A stretch of DNA of 64,000 nt. It comes from Paenibacillus tundrae (GTDB lineage: Bacteria; Bacillota; Bacilli; Paenibacillales; Paenibacillaceae). The notes beneath the pieces were generated by a model that was not told where the DNA came from, did no database searches, and was given only the letters and a program-made list of their open reading frames with translations. Where the stretch lies: NCBI RefSeq assembly GCF_030812775.1, contig NZ_JAUSTI010000013.1, positions 111,218 to 175,217 of the forward strand, written 5' to 3'. The number at the start of each line of letters is the position of its first letter. The first letter of the stretch is position 1. This document shows positions 1 through 8,777 of the stretch, one piece after another. A program made the translations under genes and the position numbers.

Positions 1-369
1 CGGAGCACCGTGCTCTCAGAATCACAGAAGGATTACATTCGTGTAGCAAAAACCAATGGTTTATCGGATGGACGCATCATGAGGAAGCATCTGCTTCCGC
101 ATATCGCAGGTCATGTACTTGTGCTGGCGAGCCTGGATCTGGGCAAAATCATCCTGCTCATTTCTTCCCTGTCCTACATCGGACTCGGAGCACAGCCGCC
201 AACACCGGAATGGGGGGCCATGCTGAATGATTCGCGTCCATACTTCCAATCTCGACCTGAGCTGATGATCTACCCGGGCCTTGCGATTGTATCCGTTGTG
301 TTGCTTGCAAATATGCTGGGTGATTATTTGAGAGATCGGTTCGATGTGAAAAAGGAGGTGCAGTCATGA
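1..369 (+). CDS. Nickel/peptide ABC transporter permease, C-terminal part (5' end outside window)
   Basis: This is the inner-membrane permease of a DppC/OppC/NikC-type importer. The reading frame is open from base 1, so only the last 120 or so residues are present. The motif that contacts the ATPase (EAA loop) is visible near the start as AKTNGLSDGRIMRKHLLPH. It is followed by the hydrophobic segments LASLDLGKIILLISSLSYIGLG and MIYPGLAIVSVVLLANMLGDYLRD, and the family motif IGLGAQPPTPEWG. The stop overlaps the start of the first ATPase gene by 4 bases, so translation is probably coupled. The substrate (nickel, another metal chelate or peptides) cannot be decided because the binding protein lies outside the window. 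Confidence 0.9.
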   Translation, partial: RSTVLSESQKDYIRVAKTNGLSDGRIMRKHLLPHIAGHVLVLASLDLGKIILLISSLSYIGLGAQPPTPEWGAMLNDSRPYFQSRPELMIYPGLAIVSVVLLANMLGDYLRDRFDVKKEVQS

Positions 370-1166
370 TTCTCTCCATTGAGGATTTAAGCATCTCCAG
401 CCGAGATCGTATGATCGTGAATCAAGTCTCCCTCGCTGTTCGCGAAGGGGAATTCATGGCTCTGGTTGGACAGAGTGGTAGTGGCAAAAGCCTGCTCTCG
501 CAAGCCATCGGTCAGCTCCTGCCGCCTAACCTTCACGCATCAGGACGCATTCTATTTGAAGGCAGCAATCTGCTTGAACAGAAGCCGAAGCAGATGCGGG
601 CTCTGCGCGGAAGCCGGATTTCTTATATTTTTCAAGATTATCAGGGAGCATTTACGCCTTTTCGCAGCATTGGCGGGCACTTCGATGAATACCAGAAGGT
701 GCATGGAGAGAAGTCTTCTGCTGTTCGCAAGAAACGTGCGGAAAAGGCGCTTCAATCGGTGGGTCTGGATGCAAAGTTGCTTCGCCGTTACCCATTCCAA
801 CTGAGTGGTGGTCAGCTTCAGCGAGCATCCATAGCAACATCGCTGATGTTATCCCCTCGGCTGCTAATCGCAGACGAAGCAACCACAGCACTGGACAGCG
901 TGTCTGGACATCGCGTGTTGGAATTGCTTGCCCGCAAACAGGCAGAGACAGGCTGTGCCATTCTGTTTATCACGCATGATTGGCGTCACGTCCGCCGTTA
1001 TGCGAACCGCTTGGCGGTCATGAAGGAAGGGCAGATCGTTGAGTCAGGTGGTAAGCATCGTATTCTTGATCATCCCCAGCATGAATATACACGTAAGCTA
1101 ATTGAGGCGGCTCCCGTCCTGAGTCGCTCGTTGAAGTCGGGTTTGAAGGAGGCTGAAGTGGAATGA
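366..1166 (+). CDS. Nickel/peptide ABC transporter ATP-binding protein (NikD/DppD-like)
   Basis: This is the first of two nucleotide-binding subunits that power the upstream permease. Walker A is GQSGSGKS at residues 35-42, the Q-loop is near residue 90 (YIFQDYQ), the ABC signature LSGGQLQR is at 146-153, and Walker B LLIADEATTALD is at 166-177, followed by the switch histidine in FITHDW. The C-terminal peptide HPQHEYTRKLIEAAP is the usual oligopeptide-transporter tail. It overlaps both neighbours by 4 bases, so it belongs to a tightly coupled operon. Length is normal at 266 residues. Substrate identity is open; the family covers nickel, metallophore complexes and peptides. Confidence 0.92.
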   Translation: MILSIEDLSISSRDRMIVNQVSLAVREGEFMALVGQSGSGKSLLSQAIGQLLPPNLHASGRILFEGSNLLEQKPKQMRALRGSRISYIFQDYQGAFTPFRSIGGHFDEYQKVHGEKSSAVRKKRAEKALQSVGLDAKLLRRYPFQLSGGQLQRASIATSLMLSPRLLIADEATTALDSVSGHRVLELLARKQAETGCAILFITHDWRHVRRYANRLAVMKEGQIVESGGKHRILDHPQHEYTRKLIEAAPVLSRSLKSGLKEAEVE

Positions 1167-1954
1167 AGATCACGCCTAATAACTCAAGTGATCCCGTACT
1201 TCTTGTGGAAGACCTCAGCCGCACTTATGCTGGCGCAGAACGTCCAGCAATCCAGAACGTTTCCTTTTCAATACAGGCGGGTGAGTGCCTTGGTCTTGTT
1301 GGTGAGAGTGGATGTGGCAAAAGCACACTTGCCCGCTGTTTACTCCGGATAGAAGACGCAGATCATGGCAAGATTCTGCTTGGTGGGCAGGACATTGCAC
1401 GGCTAGCTGGACGCCGCCTGCGCCCCTATTGCCGCAATATTCAGATCGTATTCCAGAATCCATCTGCGGCTCTGAATCCAAAGCTCAAAATTGCAGATTC
1501 ATTAATAGATCCTTATGAGCAGCTCGGACATAATACCAAGCTATCTCATTTCACCTATACATCCAAAGAAGCTTATATCCGCCGCTTGCTTGAGGCTGTT
1601 GAGCTTCCGGGGGAGCTGGCAGAACGCTATCCGCACGAACTGAGTGGAGGTCAGCGTCAGCGTGTAACGATTGCACGATCCATTAGCATTGAGCCTGACG
1701 TCGTTGTGCTGGATGAGCCAACAGCGAGTCTAGATGTCATCTCGCAAGGTGCCATTCTCCAATTGCTGACCGATCTACGCACCTCACTGGGGTTATCTTA
1801 TCTGTTCATCTCACATGATCTGGCCGCTGTACACCGAATGAGTCAGCAGGTGATGGTCATGCAGGATGGACAGATCGTGGATCGGTTCGACGCGGATGCG
1901 TTGTTCGCCGAAGAACGCCATCCGTATACGAAAGAACTGATCTCCATTTTCTGA
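1163..1954 (+). CDS. Nickel/peptide ABC transporter ATP-binding protein (NikE/DppF-like)
   Basis: This is the second ATPase subunit and is paired with the preceding one as a heterodimer. Walker A is GESGCGKST at residues 47-55. The Q-loop region reads IVFQNPSAALNPK, which is typical of DppF/NikE proteins. The signature is LSGGQRQR, Walker B is VVVLDEPTASLD, and the switch region is FISHDLAAV. It starts inside the end of the upstream ATPase gene (ATGA-type overlap) and is the last gene of the operon; a GC-rich hairpin follows about 60 bases downstream. Length (263 residues) is normal. Confidence 0.92.
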   Translation: MKITPNNSSDPVLLVEDLSRTYAGAERPAIQNVSFSIQAGECLGLVGESGCGKSTLARCLLRIEDADHGKILLGGQDIARLAGRRLRPYCRNIQIVFQNPSAALNPKLKIADSLIDPYEQLGHNTKLSHFTYTSKEAYIRRLLEAVELPGELAERYPHELSGGQRQRVTIARSISIEPDVVVLDEPTASLDVISQGAILQLLTDLRTSLGLSYLFISHDLAAVHRMSQQVMVMQDGQIVDRFDADALFAEERHPYTKELISIF

Positions 1955-2011
1955 TTTCGGATTTCTGAGTTCACTCCTCTGAACGTGTGAGGATGTGGCA
2001 TAATTATAGTT

Positions 2012-2047
2012 AAGAGCCGCTATGCGATCGTTAAGCAGGCGGCTCTT
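2012..2047 (+). terminator. Hairpin after the ABC transporter operon
   Basis: A 9 bp perfect stem (AAGAGCCGC pairing with GCGGCTCTT) lies 58 bases after the last ATPase gene. The uridine run is slightly downstream (2059-2065), so this is a reasonable but not textbook terminator. The rest of the gap up to 2369 holds only the mqo promoter and leader. Confidence 0.6.
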
Positions 2048-2318
2048 CATGCATCTATTTTTTTAGATGGTCATAGACTACAAAATAACCTTTTTTATCA
2101 TTCGGCGCAGAGCCTCATCCATATGATGAACAAATAAATCTTTCAGCCCTATAACCGGGCTAACCATTGCGTGCAAACTAGCGTATACTGAGGGAATAGC
2201 AAATATCTTGAAATTGCATATTTAAATTGCTCTATATTATTGATACACTAGATCAAGGTTATATTCATACAACAGAAGGTGCGATCCCGTTCAAAAATGG
2301 GCTTGCTGCAATGCCAAA

Positions 2319-2333
2319 TCGATAACGCTTACA
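2319..2333 (+). promoter_or_regulatory. Possible CcpA (cre-like) site upstream of malate:quinone oxidoreductase
   Basis: The sequence TCGATAACGCTTACA matches the conserved half AACGCTTACA of catabolite-responsive elements but misses two positions of the other half. It lies about 40 bases before the mqo start. Carbon-catabolite control would make sense for a malate oxidising enzyme, but this is inference from one imperfect site. Confidence 0.3.
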
Positions 2334-2369
2334 TCCTTTTGGCAAATATAGGATATAAGGACGGTAAAC

Positions 2370-3875
2370 ATGAGCCAGGGACAAACGAGTACAGATGTTA
2401 TCTTGATTGGTGCCGGAATTATGAGTGCAACTTTGGGAACTTTGCTGAAAGAATTGGCACCAGACTGGAATATCAAAGTTTTTGAGAAGCTTGCCAGTGC
2501 AGGGGAAGAGAGCTCTAACGAATGGAATAATGCCGGAACTGGGCATTCTGCGCTCTGCGAACTTAACTATACCGTAGAACGACCAGACAAATCCGTGGAT
2601 ATAAGCAAAGCCATCAAGGTGAATGAACAATTTCAAATCTCAAGGCAATTTTGGTCCTATCTCGTCAACAGCAATCTGATTCGTAATCCGCGGGACTTCA
2701 TCATGCCGCTACCTCATCTAAGTTATGTACATGGGGAGAACAATGTCCAATTTTTGAAACGACGCTTTGATGCGTTATCGAACCACCCTTTATTTGAAGG
2801 CATGGAGTTTTCGGATAATAAAGAAACATTGGCGGAATGGATTCCACTGATGATGAAGAATCGAACTAGCAATGATCCGATTGCAGCGACTAAGATTGAC
2901 TCTGGCACGGATGTTAACTTTGGTGCTTTAACGCGTATGCTGATCGATCATTTGAAAAATCAAAATGTAGATATCCGCTATCAACATAGCGTGAAAAATA
3001 TGAAACGTACAAGTAACGGAGCATGGGAAGTTACTGTGAAAAATGTAAGAAGTGGTGCAACCGAGCGTCATACTGCCAAATTTGTATTTATTGGTGCCGG
3101 CGGCGGTAGCTTGCATTTGTTACAAAAAACCGGTATTCCAGAAGGCAAACACATCGGTGGGTTCCCAGTGAGTGGTCTCTTCATGGTCTGCAAAAATCCG
3201 GAGATCGTGAAGCAGCATCATGCCAAAGTGTATGGCAAGGCTTCGGTCGGAGCTCCGCCTATGTCGGTTCCGCATCTCGATACCCGATATATCGATAACG
3301 AAAAGTCTCTGTTATTTGGGCCATTTGCCGGGTTCTCACCGAAGTTCCTGAAGACCGGTTCGAATGCTGACTTGATCACGTCCGTGAAGACGCATAACCT
3401 CTTAACGATGCTCGCTGCAGGTGTCAAAGAAATCTCGTTGACTAAGTACTTAATCCAACAGCTCATGTTATCTAAGGAGCAGCGCATGGAGGAATTACGA
3501 GATTTTGTCCCAGGTGCCAAAAGCGAGGATTGGGATATGGTCTGGGCTGGACAGCGTGTGCAAGTTATTAAAGACACCGTTCAAGGTGGCAAAGGAACAC
3601 TTCAATTCGGTACAGAGGTGGTTACAGCTGCGGACGGCTCGATTGCGGCATTGCTTGGTGCTTCACCGGGCGCCTCTACCGCTGTTCACGTGATGTTAGA
3701 GATTCTTGCCAAATGCTTCCCACAACACATAAGGGATTGGGAGCCGAAGATCAAAGAGATGATTCCTTCTTATGGTGTGTCACTCGTGGAGAACATAGAT
3801 CTGTTACAGGAGATCCATTCGGCCACTTCGAAGGCACTGGGTCTATCCGATGAGAAGTTAGCTCTTCTCGTATAG
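2370..3875 (+). CDS. mqo: Malate:quinone oxidoreductase
   Basis: This FAD-dependent, membrane-associated enzyme oxidises malate to oxaloacetate and passes electrons to the quinone pool. It bypasses NAD-linked malate dehydrogenase in the TCA cycle. The N-terminal FAD-binding motif GAGIMS is at residues 14-19. Family hallmarks follow: EESSNEWNNAGTGHSALCELNY near residue 45, FIGAGGGSLHLLQKTGIPE in the middle, and a C-terminal LLGASPGASTAV. The length of 501 residues is normal. The start has a modest ribosome site (AAGGACGG). The gene stands alone, closed downstream by a 15 bp perfect hairpin. Confidence in function is high. Confidence 0.95.
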   Translation: MSQGQTSTDVILIGAGIMSATLGTLLKELAPDWNIKVFEKLASAGEESSNEWNNAGTGHSALCELNYTVERPDKSVDISKAIKVNEQFQISRQFWSYLVNSNLIRNPRDFIMPLPHLSYVHGENNVQFLKRRFDALSNHPLFEGMEFSDNKETLAEWIPLMMKNRTSNDPIAATKIDSGTDVNFGALTRMLIDHLKNQNVDIRYQHSVKNMKRTSNGAWEVTVKNVRSGATERHTAKFVFIGAGGGSLHLLQKTGIPEGKHIGGFPVSGLFMVCKNPEIVKQHHAKVYGKASVGAPPMSVPHLDTRYIDNEKSLLFGPFAGFSPKFLKTGSNADLITSVKTHNLLTMLAAGVKEISLTKYLIQQLMLSKEQRMEELRDFVPGAKSEDWDMVWAGQRVQVIKDTVQGGKGTLQFGTEVVTAADGSIAALLGASPGASTAVHVMLEILAKCFPQHIRDWEPKIKEMIPSYGVSLVENIDLLQEIHSATSKALGLSDEKLALLV

Positions 3876-3946
3876 AAATGAACTACGAACGATTATATTT
3901 AGGCTGACGGGCATCTTTAAAACGTAATACAGTGTTCTGTCGCCAA

Positions 3947-3991
3947 GCCAAATAGCTAAGCCGGTATATAAACCGTGCTTAGCTATTTGGC
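3947..3991. terminator. Perfect 15 bp hairpin between convergent genes
   Basis: GCCAAATAGCTAAGC pairs perfectly with GCTTAGCTATTTGGC, with a small inner CGG/CCG extension. It lies between mqo (plus strand) and the sensor kinase (minus strand) and probably terminates from both sides, although neither side has a strong uridine run. Confidence 0.65.
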
Positions 3992-4059
3992 GTTGAGATC
4001 GTTATGTTAACAGATGCTACCTCCGCTATTGCACGCTGCTCTTAATGAAGCTCTGCAAT

Positions 4060-7000
4060 TTAACTCAGACGATCATCACGACGCTTAGGAATGGAGAAGG
4101 AGACGGTTGTCCCCTGCCCAGGTGAGCTGACGATGCTCAGACCTTGTCCATACATCTGCGTTAACCGACGATGCGTATTGGTCAAGCCAATACCTCCGGT
4201 TCGTCCTGAGCCCTGCTTAGGCCATGCCAACGCCCGCTCGATCTGCTCAGGTTGCATCCCCACGCCATCATCCATAATCTCAATGAGCGTGGCAGTAGCT
4301 TCGTGACTGATTCGGATGTGAACTGTTCCGCCAACGACTTTACTTAACACACCATGTCGAACCGCATTCTCAATAAGTGGCTGGATGGTTAATGGCGGCA
4401 GGAATAGGTTCAAGTCATCGGGAATATCCCAGACCACGTTCAGCCGCTCTTCGAAGCGTTCCTTCTCAATATAGAGATAGGCACGGGAAAGGTCTAACTC
4501 GTGTGAGATCTCAACCATTTTCTCCGAATTGACGAAATGGAAGCTCGTCTGCAAATATTCAATAAAGGCATCACCCAACTTCTGCATCCGCTCTGTATCA
4601 ATCTCACTCAGAACCATAATGGAATTCAGCGTATTGAATAGAAAATGAGGCTGAATCTGCGCTTGTAAGTAAGCAGCCTCCATACGGAGCCGTTCATCAA
4701 TCGATTGCTTGAGCACAATCAATGATCTAATCCGGTGCTTCATCTCAACCGCATCTACAGGCTTGGCGATATAGTCGGTAGCTCCTGCGAGAAATCCAGT
4801 GTAGATATCCGCAGGCTCATTACGTGCCGTAAGAAGTAGAATAGGTAACTCCGACACGGATAGACGCTCTCGCACCTTCTGTGTCAGTTCATACCCAGAC
4901 ATCTGAGGCATCATCACATCTGTAATGAGAAGATCCCATGTTTTCATATCCAGTAGTTGCAGTGCTTCATTCGCTGAGGCTACGAATTGGACATGGTAAG
5001 GTTCATCGGCAAGCATTGCGCGGAGAACACGCAGATTGACGGGATCATCATCAACCGCAAGAATGCTAGCCATAGGTTGGTCAGAATACGGCGAGCTTCG
5101 ATGTGTGTTTTCTGGTGCAGGTGGAGCCACGAGTATCGGCTCTACCATCAATGCATTTTCGCTCGTGATCGGTTCCTCGGTCTGATCTGGCTGAGCTGGT
5201 TGTGAGGATCGGGTCTCTGGTGGGAACAAAATAAAGAATGTGGTTCCTTGCCCCAGGATGGATTGCACACTTAATTCGCCACCATGTAGCTCAACGAGCT
5301 GTTTGCATATGCTCAGGCCTAGACCGATTCCACCGCTCACCCGAGCTTGGGGTGTACCTTGTTCATAGGCATCGAATATTCGCTTTTGCGTCTCTGGACT
5401 CATGCCAATCCCCGAATCGGTGACCTGAATAAGTACTTGTCCCCTAACTTCACTAGCTGAGACGGTTATTGTACCTTCTTCCGTAAATTTCAGGGCATTG
5501 TGAATCAGGTTGTATAGAATCTGAATCAGTCTTCGTTCATCTGCCATCAACCGGGGCAAGGTATCTGGAACGTTCATAACCAATTGAATGGGCCTGCCCT
5601 CAGCCATAAATTTGAACATATCGAGGACACCCGTCACGACAGATGCAAGCCCAAGGGGCTTTTTATGCAGCGTAATCCGGTTTTCCTTCAGTCGAATGAC
5701 ATCCAACAGATCATCCACCAGCTGTGACATCCGGCGACCAATCGTAATGACCAGATTTAGATTTTCGACATGGTCACTAGAGGGGGAACGTTGATCAGTA
5801 ACGGCGATGCTCTCTGCAATGTTAATAATCCCATGTAGTGGTGTTCGTAGCTCATGTGCGGTATTAGCGAGAAATTGATCCTTCTGCCGATCTTCTTCTT
5901 TCAGTTGTTCATAGAGACTTTCGATCTCGGAAGAGTTACGGAAGTATTTCTTGAACCAATACGCAGAGAACCCAAAGATCGCTGCCAGCACATCGATCGG
6001 ATAATATACATTGGTAACTTCACTAATCGAGTTCACGAGCCCCCACAGCACACTAGATAGGCTACATGTTGCGGCGAAGAGCAGAAAGGTCGCGTCACTG
6101 CGCTTTTGTGCGGCCATTTTGACAAATAGATACACAGACCAAGTGATTGGAAATAGATATAGCGCATTGGAGAAGCCCAACTCAACCGGATAATAGATGA
6201 GGTGAACCGGGGCTACGAGTAAGAATGCACAATAGCTTCCAAGCAAGCCAGCATATATACGAAACATGGTTTCAGCTCGGGAGCTGTTCGAGAAGCTACG
6301 AGCCATCATCAGTAAGAAAAATGCAAATAAAGGATAGGAAAGAGCCTTTGCTTTGACCATCCAGGTGAAATTGAGCGGTAGCCAGCTTAACAATAATCCA
6401 TCATGATCGGAGACCACGGTCATTGCTGCAGATAGAGTCAGCAGGGAGAAAATAAGTAGCCCTCGTTGTTTACGATTGAAGAAAAACATTAAACCGGCAT
6501 ACAGGCTATGTAATAGTAGCGCAGCAAAGGTGACTTTTTGCAAATCAATGGAGAGCCCATGCTCACTTGTTATGGCATCTTGTGTGCCAAAATAAACCGA
6601 GCGTATAATGCCCCCGTTAAACGGATCATCATAGTTGGCCGCACGTACAATAATCTCAAGCTCCTCAGCACTATCGAGGTTATAAGCAACGGTGAAGGTT
6701 GTCCTTTCTGGTTGATAGTCTTGGGCTTGGGCAGCAGGATGTCCGTATTCAGCGACCACCGTGCCGTTAAACTCGACGATGGAGGAGGCCTGAATTTTCT
6801 GCGCCCAGAGAGCGACTTCCTTAATCGATGGGTCGAGAAGAATACGTAGCCGATAGGTTCCATACCCATAGGATTCTGAATGAGCCATCACACTACGCCA
6901 ATCACTCGGAACGTTAATCATTGGAGCAGATTGGTCTAACAGTGGCAACGTATGCTGCCCCAAGAACGCATTCGGATAAAACTCCCATTCGCCGTCCAGC

Positions 7001-7212
7001 GACAGCATGGGGGCTTCGGCAAAGTTCCAACCGCGAAGATCCAGCACACCATGCTCAGGATGCGGTTGTTCTGGCATGGCGAAGGACTCGGCCCATAACC
7101 AGCGGAATCCGAGTAGAACGGACAAGAATAAAATCGACATGACGACATATCGAGGGATGAGTTTACGAATGAACGGTTTCATAGCTGAGATAAGTTCGAC
7201 ACGATCCTGCAA
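4060..7212 (-). CDS. Large hybrid sensor histidine kinase with two kinase modules and an internal receiver
   Basis: This 1050-residue membrane sensor has an unusual domain order. There is one membrane segment at 22-40, an extracytoplasmic jelly-roll (7TMR-DISM extracellular type, LDLRGWNF... at 57-210) and about seven membrane segments at 225-420. A HisKA domain follows with FLANTAHELRTPLHG (phospho-accepting His453), then HATPase motifs (NLIHNALKFT, DSGIGM, GGIGLGLSICKQLV). A receiver domain carries phospho-accepting Asp765 (LLITDVMMPQMSG). Finally there is a second LytS-like kinase module with QAQIQPHFLFNTLNS (His856) and its own ATPase (LIENAVRHG, DDGVGMQPEQ). The longest frame begins with TTG; ATG at 7182 (MKPFIRK) is a likely alternative. 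No response regulator lies next to it. The ligand is unknown; the fold suggests a carbohydrate or other small molecule. Confidence 0.9.
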   Translation of the reverse strand: MQDRVELISAMKPFIRKLIPRYVVMSILFLSVLLGFRWLWAESFAMPEQPHPEHGVLDLRGWNFAEAPMLSLDGEWEFYPNAFLGQHTLPLLDQSAPMINVPSDWRSVMAHSESYGYGTYRLRILLDPSIKEVALWAQKIQASSIVEFNGTVVAEYGHPAAQAQDYQPERTTFTVAYNLDSAEELEIIVRAANYDDPFNGGIIRSVYFGTQDAITSEHGLSIDLQKVTFAALLLHSLYAGLMFFFNRKQRGLLIFSLLTLSAAMTVVSDHDGLLLSWLPLNFTWMVKAKALSYPLFAFFLLMMARSFSNSSRAETMFRIYAGLLGSYCAFLLVAPVHLIYYPVELGFSNALYLFPITWSVYLFVKMAAQKRSDATFLLFAATCSLSSVLWGLVNSISEVTNVYYPIDVLAAIFGFSAYWFKKYFRNSSEIESLYEQLKEEDRQKDQFLANTAHELRTPLHGIINIAESIAVTDQRSPSSDHVENLNLVITIGRRMSQLVDDLLDVIRLKENRITLHKKPLGLASVVTGVLDMFKFMAEGRPIQLVMNVPDTLPRLMADERRLIQILYNLIHNALKFTEEGTITVSASEVRGQVLIQVTDSGIGMSPETQKRIFDAYEQGTPQARVSGGIGLGLSICKQLVELHGGELSVQSILGQGTTFFILFPPETRSSQPAQPDQTEEPITSENALMVEPILVAPPAPENTHRSSPYSDQPMASILAVDDDPVNLRVLRAMLADEPYHVQFVASANEALQLLDMKTWDLLITDVMMPQMSGYELTQKVRERLSVSELPILLLTARNEPADIYTGFLAGATDYIAKPVDAVEMKHRIRSLIVLKQSIDERLRMEAAYLQAQIQPHFLFNTLNSIMVLSEIDTERMQKLGDAFIEYLQTSFHFVNSEKMVEISHELDLSRAYLYIEKERFEERLNVVWDIPDDLNLFLPPLTIQPLIENAVRHGVLSKVVGGTVHIRISHEATATLIEIMDDGVGMQPEQIERALAWPKQGSGRTGGIGLTNTHRRLTQMYGQGLSIVSSPGQGTTVSFSIPKRRDDRLS

Positions 7213-7297
7213 AATCCTGCATGGGATACATAGGTCGCCTTATTTTGAGACACAGATAGTAGAGACACAGATTATGAAGATATAGCTTCTAAGCGAG

Positions 7298-8386
7298 CTA
7301 TGATAAATAGATGCTTATCGCTTCCTCGCCAAAGTGTGCAATAACATCCGGGTAGGCGTTAATGTCAATCTGCTTCAATCGCATGATTCTCTGGATGAAG
7401 ATCGTATCCGTGAACATTTTATTAATGATAATCCCGCACCAGGTCGGTGTGCTGCTGAAGTAATTCACCAGTGTGTGGATCTCATCAAACTTGAAGTGCA
7501 GAATGTAACATACATAGTTCTGGAGCAGTGTGGTGAAGCAATGTTCGCGGTACAGCGTGGAACGATCTTCAGCCAGGAAATCTCTCATGATATCAAATAG
7601 GGCCGAGGCATCGTCTTCGTATAGCTGTAGCATCAAATCCACGTTGTTAATCAGCTCTACCACCGCTTCCAGTCCTTCCTCCGAAGGCATGAGCAGTGGA
7701 GACGACTTGCCCTCAATGATGCGTAACAGCTCTAGTGTGAGGTGTTTGCTCGCTTGGATGTCGTCAGGATTGATGATGATGTGATCTCCATATTGATCCC
7801 AATGTTCACTGTAGTGGTCATGAAATGCTGAGAAATAATGCTGTAATGAGATATTCGTTTGGGTGTGGACTAAGCACTGCTCACGGAATGAACAGGCATA
7901 GAGTGTGTCTTCATTCACGGGATGGGCGTACAGATAGAAAAAGAAGAAAAAGTCGCGTAACTGGTGTTTCTGTTCTTCACTAATTCGAGACGCTGCACTA
8001 CAGTGGGACAATTGAAAGAAGCTATAGCTTTTCATCCTATCATTCATGGCGTTGTAGACATTCGTCGGGCGGATCGTCAGCGTGCTGTTGATCGTGAATA
8101 GTAGGTGATACAGAATTAGTTCATCGTAGACATCCATCTGGTGGAACCTCTCGGCGAGCACAGGCTGCCAATCTGGACTTGCAACATAGTGGGCGTCTCG
8201 TGGTTGTAGATCGTACATCCAACTCGTAAAAGATTCTTCCGGTTCACCGACAAACGATAATTCTGCACAATCATCCTCATCCAAGCTGTATTGGAAAGCT
8301 CCCCACGGAGCTGGCTGCACATCCTGTTTGAATTTGATTCTAAAATATTCATAAATGAATGACTGAATTCTTGGCTGTATCTCCAT
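7298..8386 (-). CDS. Hypothetical protein, 362 residues
   Basis: I do not recognise this protein. It is predicted soluble, with no signal peptide and no membrane segment. It is rich in aromatic and histidine residues, for example DFFFFFYLYAHP and SLQHYFSAFHDHYSEHWDQYGDH. The overall pattern is alpha-helical, and there is no nucleotide-binding or catalytic motif I can name. The ATG has a plausible ribosome site (GAGGAT). It lies 85 bases upstream of the sensor kinase on the same strand and is divergent from the TerD-like gene. The compositional pattern and length argue for a real gene. Confidence 0.75.
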   Translation of the reverse strand: MEIQPRIQSFIYEYFRIKFKQDVQPAPWGAFQYSLDEDDCAELSFVGEPEESFTSWMYDLQPRDAHYVASPDWQPVLAERFHQMDVYDELILYHLLFTINSTLTIRPTNVYNAMNDRMKSYSFFQLSHCSAASRISEEQKHQLRDFFFFFYLYAHPVNEDTLYACSFREQCLVHTQTNISLQHYFSAFHDHYSEHWDQYGDHIIINPDDIQASKHLTLELLRIIEGKSSPLLMPSEEGLEAVVELINNVDLMLQLYEDDASALFDIMRDFLAEDRSTLYREHCFTTLLQNYVCYILHFKFDEIHTLVNYFSSTPTWCGIIINKMFTDTIFIQRIMRLKQIDINAYPDVIAHFGEEAISIYLS

Positions 8387-8650
8387 TGATCATATCCTCG
8401 GTTCCTATATGGATTTTACTGTCGGCATAACTACATCTTCTGGTAAACGCTGTGCATTCTGTTCGTTATTAGGAACGATAGCACTCTGATGGATATTGTT
8501 CAAGCAGTGCCATCTTGCTATACCATGATCATCTCAAGTTGATCGCGTCTGATTTCAAGTCGTAATACTTTTGCCCTGTTGGGAGTTCATGGAATCTGAG
8601 ATGATGGGTTCACCAAAGGTTCGGGTTACGAACTTCCGACCTTCGGCCTT

Positions 8651-8766
8651 CAGGCTATTGCGATCCTTCCTTCTACCATCATATTGAGATAATAGGGTCG
8701 CAGCTCTCCTGAAGGATTTTATGTCAGAGAGGAGGCGTCCAGGCTATCACATTCCTTCCTTCTACC
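8651..8766. repeat. Imperfect 27 bp direct repeat in a 390 bp divergent intergenic region
   Basis: Two copies (8651-8677 and 8740-8766) share CAGGCTAT, then six differing bases, then CCTTCCTTCTACC, giving 21 of 27 identities at a spacing of 89 bases. They sit just upstream of the TerD-like gene. A good Shine-Dalgarno sequence (GAGAGGAGG, 8727-8735) falls between them with no start codon at the right distance. The rest of the 8387-8777 gap shows no gene. Confidence 0.6.
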
Positions 8767-8777
8767 CCTAACCTTTC

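Noticed and set aside
6538..6849. Plus-strand frame of 103 codons inside the sensor kinase
   Set aside because: Antisense shadow; the minus-strand frame has clear domain motifs throughout this stretch.
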